DNA of 34,158 nucleotides from Chloroflexota bacterium (GTDB lineage Bacteria; Chloroflexota; Anaerolineae; Anaerolineales; Anaerolineaceae): NCBI GenBank assembly GCA_012798065.1, contig JAAZNW010000012.1, positions 1 to 34,158 of the forward strand, read 5' to 3'. Shown piece by piece: positions 8,427 to 14,926 of this stretch (position 1 is its first letter; each line of letters starts with the position of its first letter). The notes under the pieces were generated by a model. It saw only the letters and a program-made list of their open reading frames with translations, ran no database searches and was not told where the DNA came from. The position numbers and the translations under genes were made by a program.

Positions 8427-8774
8427 ATGAGCGATAATCTGCGCGAGGAAGTGGTAAGGCTGCACGCCCAGGTCTGCAGTGGACTGGCGGACCCTAACCG
8501 CATTTTAATTATTTACAACCTCGCCGAAGGTCCGCGGTGCGTAAACGAGATCGCCGCCTCACTCGAGCTTTCCCAACCCACCGTTTCACGCCACCTCAAA
8601 GTGTTGCGCGAACGCGGCATCGTGCGTGCCGAACGAGATGGACAGACCATCCATTACCGTCTCAGTGATGCGCGCATCATCCACGCTCTGGATATCTTAC
8701 GTTCCATCCTGGCCGATCAGTTGAAAGACCAGGTACTCTTAGCACGGCAGGTCAACGAAAAAATCACACCCTAA
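8427..8774 (+). CDS. ArsR/SmtB-family transcriptional regulator, probably sulfide/persulfide- or redox-responsive
   Basis: A 115-aa winged-helix protein with an ArsR pattern: ADPNRILIIYNL (helix 2), CVNEIAASLELSQPTVSRHL (helix-turn-helix, about 38-57) and the wing RDGQTIHYRL. The only Cys residues are C17 and C38. C38 sits where metal-sensing ArsR proteins carry the first Cys of the ELCV motif, but the CxC metal pair is absent. Sulfide sensors of this family (SqrR, BigR) use two Cys that form a polysulfide bridge; C17/C38 could do the same, but their positions differ, so this is inference. It is the first gene of the operon, 19 bases before the SQR-like gene. Its upstream region holds a palindrome suited to it. 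Confidence 0.88.
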   Translation: MSDNLREEVVRLHAQVCSGLADPNRILIIYNLAEGPRCVNEIAASLELSQPTVSRHLKVLRERGIVRAERDGQTIHYRLSDARIIHALDILRSILADQLKDQVLLARQVNEKITP

Positions 8775-8793
8775 ACCACTACGGAGAAAATGC

Positions 8794-10035
8794 ATGAAGA
8801 CATTTCTGATTCTCGGCGCCGGTACCGGCGGAACCATGATGGCGAACAAGCTGGTAAAGCGCCTTGATCCAAAAGAATGGAAGATCATCCTGGTCGACAA
8901 GGACGAGACTCATTATTACCAGCCTGGTTTTCTGTTTTTACCCTTTGAATACTACAAACCCGAAGAGGTGTACCAACCCAAGAAGAAGTTCGTCCCTTCC
9001 GGCGTTGAATTTATCCTTTCAGATGTGGAATTGATCGAGCCTGAAGCCAACAAGGTGACCCTGGCCAAAGATAAAAAGGTCATCCATTACGATCAGCTGC
9101 TCATCGCCACCGGCACCGACATTCACCCCGAAGAAGTAGACGGCATGCTGGATGGCTGGAGGCAGAACATCTTCGATTATTTCACCTTCGATGGCGCCAT
9201 GGCGCTCAGAGAGTTCCTTAAGAATTTCAAGGGCGGGCGCGTTGTGCTCAACATCAAGGAAATGCCCATCAAATGCCCGGTGGCGCCATTAGAATTCGTT
9301 TACCTGGCGGATTATTTCTTTACACAAAAGGGCATGCGCAATAAGGTCGATCTCATCTTCACTACGCCGCTTTCAGGGCCATTTACCAAACCCGTGTCCA
9401 ATAAGCTGCTGGGAGATGTGATGACCAAAAAAGGCATTCACACCGAAGCGGAGTTTGATGTAATGGAAGTCGACGCGGCAAAAAATATCATCCGCGGCTA
9501 TGATGGGCGCGAGCTCGAATATGACCTGTTGGTTTCCATCCCCACGAACATGGGGTCAGATGTGATCAAACGCTCCGGTATGGGTGACGATCTGTACTTT
9601 GTGCCCACAAATAAAGACACCCTGCGCTCAGAAAAGTATGAAAATATTTGGGTCATCGGCGATGCAGCGAATATCCCGGCTTCAAAAGCAGGTTCAGTGG
9701 TGCACTACGCCGCCGAAACCCTCATTGAGAATATTCTCGACGCCCTCGAAGGAAGGCCCCTCTCGCACAAGTACGACGGTCATTCCACCTGTCATATCCT
9801 TTCTGGGTTCAACAAGAGCCTGCTCATTGATTTTAGCTATGATACTGAACCGCTCACGGGCCTGTATCCCTTCCCTGTCATTGGGCCTTTCCCCTTGCTG
9901 AAAGAAAGCTGGTTCAACTACATCGGCAAACTCTCATTCAAGTGGATCTACTGGAATATCATGTTGCGCGGTATCCCCTTCCCGCTGCCGCCTGAATATT
10001 CCATCGCTGGTAAAAAACAGGTCGCGGTATCTTGA
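8794..10035 (+). CDS. sqr: Sulfide:quinone oxidoreductase-like FAD flavoprotein
   Basis: A 413-aa member of the pyridine-nucleotide-disulfide oxidoreductase superfamily. It has an N-terminal FAD Rossmann motif GAGTGG (about 8-13), ATGTDI (about 105-110) and the second FAD signature VIGDAANIPASKAG (about 287-300). There are exactly two Cys, C161 in IKCPVAPLE and C333 in HSTCHIL. They fall at the spacing of the redox-active pair of SQRs (Cys160/Cys356 in the Acidithiobacillus enzyme), which passes sulfur to polysulfide and electrons to quinone. The C-terminus (about 360-400) has hydrophobic/aromatic residues suited to peripheral membrane attachment. Neighbours are sulfur carriers, supporting SQR over NADH dehydrogenase. 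Start has GGAGAA; 19 bases follow the regulator. Confidence 0.82.
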   Translation: MKTFLILGAGTGGTMMANKLVKRLDPKEWKIILVDKDETHYYQPGFLFLPFEYYKPEEVYQPKKKFVPSGVEFILSDVELIEPEANKVTLAKDKKVIHYDQLLIATGTDIHPEEVDGMLDGWRQNIFDYFTFDGAMALREFLKNFKGGRVVLNIKEMPIKCPVAPLEFVYLADYFFTQKGMRNKVDLIFTTPLSGPFTKPVSNKLLGDVMTKKGIHTEAEFDVMEVDAAKNIIRGYDGRELEYDLLVSIPTNMGSDVIKRSGMGDDLYFVPTNKDTLRSEKYENIWVIGDAANIPASKAGSVVHYAAETLIENILDALEGRPLSHKYDGHSTCHILSGFNKSLLIDFSYDTEPLTGLYPFPVIGPFPLLKESWFNYIGKLSFKWIYWNIMLRGIPFPLPPEYSIAGKKQVAVS

Positions 10036-10094
10036 ACCCCCACGCCTGAAATTCTTGAAACAAATTAACTGAATTTTTCTAAGGAGGAACAAAC

Positions 10095-10409
10095 ATGGCA
10101 ACAAAGAAGATCGCAGGGGTTGACGTGCAGGTGAACGAAGAGGGCTTTCTGACCAACCCGGCAGAATGGAACAAAGAAATCGCTGTCGAGCTCGCTAAAG
10201 AAGAAGGCATCGAGTTGACCGACGCGCACTGGAAGGTCATCGAATTTTGCCGCAGCGCGGCAGCGGTCAAAGGCGCCGCCCCCACCTTACGCTCCATCAC
10301 CAATGGCTCAGGCGTGAGCACCAAAGACCTTTTCGCGCTTTTCCCCAAAGGGCCAGCCAAGAAAGTGGCAAAAATCTCAGGGTTAGGCAAACCTGAAGGT
10401 TGTGTCTAA
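10095..10409 (+). CDS. TusE/DsrC-family sulfur-carrier protein with a single C-terminal cysteine
   Basis: A 104-aa protein of the DsrC/TusE/DsvC family with DAHWKVIEFCR (about 44-54) and the flexible C-terminal arm ending GKPEGCV. The penultimate Cys (CysA) carries persulfide or trisulfide in this family. In true DsrC a second Cys (CysB) lies ten residues earlier, within a GACK-type motif. Here that position is Ala in KKVAKISG. The protein therefore resembles TusE more than dissimilatory DsrC, and no dsrAB or tusBCD is nearby. A very good AAGGAGGA Shine-Dalgarno precedes the ATG. A role as sulfur acceptor downstream of the SQR and beside DsrE2 is inferred from the operon. Confidence 0.88.
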   Translation: MATKKIAGVDVQVNEEGFLTNPAEWNKEIAVELAKEEGIELTDAHWKVIEFCRSAAAVKGAAPTLRSITNGSGVSTKDLFALFPKGPAKKVAKISGLGKPEGCV

Positions 10410-10437
10410 TCTCATCATCTAAAAGAGAGAGGAAAAA

Positions 10438-10938
10438 ATGTCAGAAGAACCCCGCAAGATCGCATTTATTTGCTCCAAAGGCAACCTGGATATGGTATAT
10501 CCCGCCCTGGTGATGGGCTGGGCAGCGCTCGGCAACGGCATCGATGTGACCATTTTCTTTACCTTCTGGGGTCTGGATATGATCAACAAGGCGCGCGTTG
10601 ACCACCTGGAAATCCCGCCTATCGCCAATACCAGTATGAAGATGAACATGATGGGCGTGCCTGGTTACATCGGCATCCCGCAAATTATGGGAATCATCCC
10701 CGGTATGACCGCTTTCGCCAGTGCCCTGATGAAAAAGAAAATGAAGGGATTGGAAGTGCCCACCGTGCGCGAATACCTCGAAATGCTCGTGGACGCCGGC
10801 GCGAACCTCTACGCCTGTAAAATGTCGGTGGACATGTTCGACTTGAAGAAGGAAGATTTTGTTGATGGCGTCAAAGACATCGTCACCGCGGGTGATTTTA
10901 TGGACATGACTGAAGGCGCTCAAATCGTCTTCATCTAA
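10438..10938 (+). CDS. dsrE2: DsrE2-like sulfurtransferase (DsrE/F family)
   Basis: A 166-aa protein of the DsrE/DsrF/DsrH-like group, closest in pattern to DsrE2. It has CSKGNLDMVYPAL near 12-24 and IFFTFWGLDM near 39-48, then a hydrophobic Met/Gly-rich middle (about 68-97) and YACKMSVDMF (about 115-124). C12 and C117 are the only Cys. C117 is in the place of the sulfur-carrying Cys of the family. The middle hydrophobic stretch may associate with the membrane. DsrE2 proteins usually sit in rhodanese-TusA-DsrE2 clusters of sulfur oxidisers; here neither partner is present and the neighbours are SQR and a TusE-like protein. It is last in the operon and is followed by a terminator. Confidence 0.85.
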   Translation: MSEEPRKIAFICSKGNLDMVYPALVMGWAALGNGIDVTIFFTFWGLDMINKARVDHLEIPPIANTSMKMNMMGVPGYIGIPQIMGIIPGMTAFASALMKKKMKGLEVPTVREYLEMLVDAGANLYACKMSVDMFDLKKEDFVDGVKDIVTAGDFMDMTEGAQIVFI

Positions 10939-10962
10939 TCCACCCTTTGTTATACGCATTCC

Positions 10963-10992
10963 GCCGGGGTGGTCTCCACTCCGGCTTTTTTT
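10963..10992 (+). terminator. Terminator of the sulfur operon
   Basis: Ten-base-pair stem (GCCGGGGTGG with CCACTCCGGC, one G-T pair), 3-base loop, then seven T. It is followed at 10995-11015 by a second short hairpin (CTGCCTG / CAGGCAG) without T-run. Confidence 0.88.
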
Positions 10993-11021
10993 GCCTGCCT
11001 GACAGATCCAGGCAGACAGGT

Positions 11022-11036
11022 TAAAATGACACAATG
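11022..11036 (+). promoter_or_regulatory. Candidate -10 element placing the LCP start codon at +1
   Basis: TAAAAT at 11022-11027 ends 6 bases before the ATG at 11034-11036, so transcription starting about 7 bases after the box would give a leaderless mRNA. The only Shine-Dalgarno-like sequence (ACAGG) is 13 bases away. Confidence 0.35.
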
Positions 11037-11909
11037 AATCAATATTACCAGTACGCTCCAACACACCCCCATGCAGGAGCAGGAGTACCGCAGCGCCAAA
11101 GGCGTCGCAGGCACCCTGTGCGCAACGGCTTTCTTATCCTGCTCATCTTTTTTGCCTTTTTTACGCCTTTCCGGTCAACGCTGCTGATTATCGGCATCGA
11201 CCGCGCGCCAGAAGAAGGCAGCGTTCTGGGGCGCAGTGATACCATGATCCTCACCACCCTGCCCCCAGTTCTGCCCAAAATGAGCCTGATCTCCATCCCG
11301 CGTGACCTGTGGGTCAGCATCCCCGGGTACGGCGAGAACCGCATTAACACGGCGCACTATTTCGCCGAGCTTTACCAGCCCGGAACTGGCATGCAAGCGG
11401 CTGCCGGTGTAATCGAAGCGAATTTTGGCATCGCTGTCCCTTACGTTATCCGCCTGCGTTTCGAGGGCTTCAGGAACATCGTCGACGCGATGGGAGGGGT
11501 GACCATCCACCTGCCCGAGCCAATGTCCGGGCTGGATGCCGGCACCCACACCCTGGATGGCGCTCAGGCATTGGCTTTCGTGCGCGACCGCGCTGGCAGC
11601 GACGATTTTTGGCGCCAGAAGCGCGGACAGATGTTCATCACCGCCGCCATCCAGAACATGCTCAACCCGGTTAAATGGCCGCGCATCCCGGCAGTTATCA
11701 CCGCCACGCTCCAGGCGGTTGACAGCACCATTCCCTTTTACGCCTGGCCGCGCCTGCTTTACGGCGCCGCGTTTTCAGCTGTTTTCGGCTTTGAGTCAGC
11801 CACATTTGACCGCAACTGGGTGACCCCCTGGGTAACTGACGAAGGTGCGCAGGTGCTGCTGCCCAACTGGGAGTTCATCAACCCCTTTGTCAAAGAAATG
11901 TATAAATAA
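11034..11909 (+). CDS. LytR-CpsA-Psr (LCP) family glycopolymer transferase
   Basis: A 291-aa protein. After a basic cytoplasmic tail (RQRRRRHPVR, about 21-30) comes one transmembrane helix (about 31-47) and an extracellular LCP domain. Family signatures are in order: IIGIDR (52-57), GRSDTMIL (66-73), SIPRDLWV (87-94), RINTAHYF (103-110), HTLDGAQALAFVRDR (about 172-186) and DDFWRQKRGQ (190-199). The conserved Arg/Asp residues bind the pyrophosphate-lipid substrate. LCP proteins transfer undecaprenyl-linked glycopolymers to the wall or to surface proteins. It stands alone between the sulfur operon terminator and a bidirectional terminator. Its mRNA may be leaderless. Confidence 0.92.
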   Translation: MNQYYQYAPTHPHAGAGVPQRQRRRRHPVRNGFLILLIFFAFFTPFRSTLLIIGIDRAPEEGSVLGRSDTMILTTLPPVLPKMSLISIPRDLWVSIPGYGENRINTAHYFAELYQPGTGMQAAAGVIEANFGIAVPYVIRLRFEGFRNIVDAMGGVTIHLPEPMSGLDAGTHTLDGAQALAFVRDRAGSDDFWRQKRGQMFITAAIQNMLNPVKWPRIPAVITATLQAVDSTIPFYAWPRLLYGAAFSAVFGFESATFDRNWVTPWVTDEGAQVLLPNWEFINPFVKEMYK

Positions 11910-11927
11910 TCGCTGAACCTTAACCTG

Positions 11928-11955
11928 AAAAAAGCCTGCCTGTCAGGCTTTTTTT
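11928..11955. terminator. Bidirectional terminator between convergent genes
   Basis: Eleven-bp stem (A6GCCTG with CAGGCT6), 5-base loop and T-runs on both strands. It serves the LCP gene on plus and the membrane protein gene on minus, whose stop codon at 11943-11945 lies inside it. Confidence 0.85.
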
Positions 11956-12380
11956 ATTGACGCTTTTCTGTCAAAGACGACCAGCCACAAAGCCAATAAC
12001 AGCGCTACCAACCCCGCGCCATCGAAAATGATGAACCGCGTTACGCTGGAAACGATCAGAGGGTGTCCCTCTTCCAATCCCATCAGTAGCAGAGACTCAC
12101 CTGCAAACCCAATGAACTGCATGATAACAGCCGTGACAAGTGACAAGAAATGCTTCTGCGGGTCCACCACCGCAAAGAGATAGGGGACGCTCCACATCAA
12201 AAAAAGCAAACCCAGCCCCTGAATCATCGCTTCGCCTGGAACGCCGCTCAACTCAAAGCCCCAGGCGTAAGCCCGCGGTCGCAACAAGAACTGCAAGGCT
12301 GCCTGAAGATTCATAAAAGTCACCGCCGCAATCAACACCCGGGCGGTCCAGGCGCGTAAAGAGTAACCTCTGGCTTCCAT
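11943..12380 (-). CDS. Four-helix integral membrane protein, function unknown
   Basis: A 145-aa protein that I do not assign to a family. Hydrophobic segments at about 12-32, 50-71, 79-98 and 112-135 predict four transmembrane helices with a basic tail (DRKASIKKA). Notable residues are a FELSGVPGEA loop between helices 1 and 2 and GLEEGHP between 3 and 4. It is monocistronic, convergent with the LCP gene, and its last codons run into the shared terminator. No catalytic motif is evident. The ATG at 12378-12380 starts MEARGYSLRAW; a TTATTATA stretch just upstream on the minus strand could supply a -10. Confidence 0.7.
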   Translation of the reverse strand: MEARGYSLRAWTARVLIAAVTFMNLQAALQFLLRPRAYAWGFELSGVPGEAMIQGLGLLFLMWSVPYLFAVVDPQKHFLSLVTAVIMQFIGFAGESLLLMGLEEGHPLIVSSVTRFIIFDGAGLVALLLALWLVVFDRKASIKKA

Positions 12381-12520
12381 TTATTTATTATAGAACCTTT
12401 TTAATTGCAATTCTCATTCCAACCATTTATTCAATATCAAGATGTGGGGGTTGCCTGGTCATCTACCCCAATATCTTCGGTAAATTGCGTGTATATCTGT
12501 GGATAAAATGAAATTCAGGC

Positions 12521-12575
12521 TTGAAAAAAACCAAAAAATCGCTATAATGAAATTGGTTGGTATGACCTCTTACCA
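12521..12575 (+). promoter_or_regulatory. fadR-operon promoter with candidate FadR operator
   Basis: -35 TTGAAA (12521-12526), 16-base spacer, -10 TATAAT (12543-12548): the best promoter in the window. Immediately downstream TGGTATGACCT (12558-12568) matches the known FadR core TGGTNNGACCA except for the last base. The sequence also forms TGGTA-N8-TACCA (12558-12575). Placement at the start of transcription fits autorepression by the first gene. An imperfect 12-bp inverted repeat at 12439-12477 lies further upstream. Confidence 0.6.
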
Positions 12576-12601
12576 TTCATTCCTTCTGCACAAGGTGAGC
12601 G

Positions 12602-13306
12602 ATGATCGTATGGTCCACTCCGCAAAAACCCGCTGAACTGACCGAAAGCCGGCTGATATCCGCCATTCTGGATGGTAATTTCCCGGTCAACTCTCCCCTC
12701 CCTCCTGAGCGTGAACTGGCGCTGTCGCTGGGTGTAACCCGCCCTACGCTGCGCGAGGCTTTGCAGCGTCTTTCTCGCGATGGCTGGATTGAAATCCACC
12801 AGGGACGTCCCACGCGTGTACGTGATTACTGGCAGGAAGGCAACCTGCTCATCCTTTCAGCTATCGCCCGCCATCAGCAGCATCTCCCTGCTGATTTCGT
12901 GCCCAATCTGCTGCATGTACGCGCCCTCCTCGCACCTGAATACACGCGCCTGGCCATTCACAACGCCTCCTCCGAGGTCATCCGCCTGCTGGAATCCATG
13001 CAGAGCCTGCCTGATGCGGCCCCGGTCTTTACCCGGGTTGACCTCGAGCTTCACTGCCGTTTGGCCATTCTTTCGGGTAACCCCATTTTTACGCTTATCC
13101 TGAATGGTTTTACAGACCTGTACCAAAGCATGGGGCTGCGTTATTTTCTCTCCCCGTTAACCCGCGATCACTCCAGATCGTATTATAAGAAGCTGCTCTC
13201 GGCAGCACTTTCCAATGATATTTTCATGGCCGAAGAGGTCACACGCGCCGTGATGCGCGAAAGCCTTGAACTTTGGCAAGAGATTGAAGGACAAACAAGC
13301 TCGTAA
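12602..13306 (+). CDS. fadR: FadR-type GntR-family regulator (acyl-CoA-responsive)
   Basis: A 234-aa protein, close to E. coli FadR (239 aa). The N-terminal winged helix has LPPERELALSLGVTRPTLRE (about 33-52), LQRLSRDGWIEI and the wing HQGRPTRV, nearly the E. coli residues that contact DNA. The linker RDYWQEGNLLIL and the C-terminal SGNPIFTLILNG, with a following YF and YYKKL, match the FadR acyl-CoA-binding domain rather than the metal-binding FCD domain of other GntR proteins. Acyl-CoA binding would release DNA. The gene leads the operon, 18 bases before glpD, and a FadR-like box overlaps its leader. Start ATG has AAGGTGAG upstream. Recognition from memory of the E. coli sequence is strong; the target gene set differs from E. 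coli. Confidence 0.9.
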   Translation: MIVWSTPQKPAELTESRLISAILDGNFPVNSPLPPERELALSLGVTRPTLREALQRLSRDGWIEIHQGRPTRVRDYWQEGNLLILSAIARHQQHLPADFVPNLLHVRALLAPEYTRLAIHNASSEVIRLLESMQSLPDAAPVFTRVDLELHCRLAILSGNPIFTLILNGFTDLYQSMGLRYFLSPLTRDHSRSYYKKLLSAALSNDIFMAEEVTRAVMRESLELWQEIEGQTSS

Positions 13307-13324
13307 AGGCAGAGGAGGGAATTT

Positions 13325-14914
13325 ATGTGGGAAAAAGGTTGGCGCCAGCGCGCCTGGCAAGAGTTAGATCGTAAATGGGACATCCTCATCATCGGCGGAG
13401 GTATCACCGGCGCTGGAATTCTGCGGCGCGCAGTGCAGGAGGGGTACCATACCCTGCTGGTGGAGGCGGGCGATTTTTCCAATGGCACCTCCAGCAGGTC
13501 ATCCAAACTTATCCATGGCGGGTTTCGCTACCTGCGCAATAAGCAATTCAGTGTCACGCGTGAGTCAGTGCGGGAAAGGGAATGGCTGCTCAAAGAAGCG
13601 CGGCATCTGGTGACGCCATTGGGTTTTTTAATGCCCTGTCCTGACGACCGCAAGTTAAAGTCGCAATTCGCCGTGGGAGTTATTCTCTATGACCTGTTGG
13701 CGCCAAAATGGCATCATAGTCGGCTGAATAGCCGCGAAATGCTCGACCGATGCCCGGTGCTGGATGCCGATCAACTTCACTGTGGCTTTCTCTATTACGA
13801 CGCCGGCATGGATGACGCCCGTATGGTCTTGCGCCTGATTCGCGAATCCGTCAGCGCTGGCGGCTGCGCCATTAATTACGCGCGAGCAGCGGCGCTTCTC
13901 AAAGAGGCGGATGGCAGGGTCTGCGGAGCAGTAATCAAAGACACCGCCGCGGGTGGTTTCCAGGAGAAGGAAGTACAGGCCCGCGTGGTCATCAACGCCA
14001 CCGGCCCGTGGAGCGATGAGATTCGCGCCGGCGTTAACGCTCCCGCGCGCCTGCGTAAATTGCGCGGTTCGCACCTGGTGTTTTCTCGCCAACGCCTGAA
14101 CCTGCCTTACGCGGTCACATTGCTGCACCCCCGCGACCGCCGCGCCATGTTCGCCATCCCCTGGGAGGGGGTGAGCCTCATAGGCACCACCGACCTCGAC
14201 CACACCCTGCCGCTCTCACAGGGTGAACCCTACACCACACAGGAAGAGATCGACTACATCCTGGAAGCAGCCAACGCCACCTTTCCTGGGCTTCAACTCG
14301 ATCGGGCTGATATCATTTCAACCTTCTCCGGTCTGCGCCCCGTGGTCAATACCGGTCAAGCCGACCCGTCAAAAGAATCTCGCGACCATGTGGTTTGGGA
14401 AGAGAACGGCCTGGTCACCATCACCGGTGGTAAGTACACCACTTTCCGCATCATGGCTGAAGACGCGCTGCGCGCAGCCATGCCCGCGTTGCCCCACCCG
14501 GCCAACCTTTCACGCCCAAAACCATATTTCTCCCCGCTGCCCACTCGATCTTCCCCACAGGGAGTGGCTGCTGAAACCTGGCTTTATCTGTTGGGTCGTT
14601 ATGGGAACGAAACCATTCAATTATTTGAAAACGCCGAAGAAGGTGAAAATCAGCCTGTTGGCAGCCTGCCTAACCTTTGGTCTGAGGTTCGTTGGGCTGC
14701 CCGCTGCGGCGCCGTTGAGCACCTGGACGATTTATTATTGCGCCGTGTGCGGCTGGGCCTGCTGCTGCCGCACGGCGCCCAGGAGGAAATGGCGCGCGTG
14801 CGCGAAATCGTGCAGCCAGAGCTGGGCTGGGACGACGCGCGCTGGCAGGCTGAATTCACGCGCTATGTTGAATTGTATAAAAAAGCCTACAGCCCTTCAC
14901 CGGCTGGTTTTTAG
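13325..14914 (+). CDS. glpD: FAD-dependent glycerol-3-phosphate dehydrogenase
   Basis: A 529-aa protein of normal GlpD length. FAD motif GGGITGAG (24-31), signature GTSSRSSKLIHGG (54-66), then ATGPWSD, GTTDLDH and GLRPV. VTITGGKYTTFR near 362-373 closes the FAD site. The C-terminal helical domain typical of GlpD follows. It oxidises sn-glycerol-3-phosphate to DHAP at the membrane, passing electrons to quinone. It has a strong GAGGAGGG Shine-Dalgarno and is 12 bases before the AGPS-like gene. In this operon it connects glycerol-3-phosphate with DHAP, the headgroup precursor used by alkyl-DHAP synthase. Regulation by the upstream FadR is inferred. Confidence 0.95.
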   Translation: MWEKGWRQRAWQELDRKWDILIIGGGITGAGILRRAVQEGYHTLLVEAGDFSNGTSSRSSKLIHGGFRYLRNKQFSVTRESVREREWLLKEARHLVTPLGFLMPCPDDRKLKSQFAVGVILYDLLAPKWHHSRLNSREMLDRCPVLDADQLHCGFLYYDAGMDDARMVLRLIRESVSAGGCAINYARAAALLKEADGRVCGAVIKDTAAGGFQEKEVQARVVINATGPWSDEIRAGVNAPARLRKLRGSHLVFSRQRLNLPYAVTLLHPRDRRAMFAIPWEGVSLIGTTDLDHTLPLSQGEPYTTQEEIDYILEAANATFPGLQLDRADIISTFSGLRPVVNTGQADPSKESRDHVVWEENGLVTITGGKYTTFRIMAEDALRAAMPALPHPANLSRPKPYFSPLPTRSSPQGVAAETWLYLLGRYGNETIQLFENAEEGENQPVGSLPNLWSEVRWAARCGAVEHLDDLLLRRVRLGLLLPHGAQEEMARVREIVQPELGWDDARWQAEFTRYVELYKKAYSPSPAGF

Positions 14915-14926
14915 GAGGCCTTAACC

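Noticed and set aside
10995-11015. Hairpin CTGCCTG / CAGGCAG after the sulfur-operon terminator
   Set aside because: No T-run and only seven base pairs; it shares GCCTGCCTG with the terminator at 11928-11955, but two copies are not enough to call a repeat family.
12439-12477. Imperfect 12-bp inverted repeat (AAGATGTGGGGG / CCCCAATATCTT)
   Set aside because: Long loop and mismatches, no T-run, and distant from the promoter; noted only as a possible accessory site.
12498-12506. TGTGGATAA, exact reverse complement of the DnaA-box consensus TTATCCACA
   Set aside because: A single copy with no neighbouring boxes, dnaA, dnaN or AT-rich unwinding element; not an origin.
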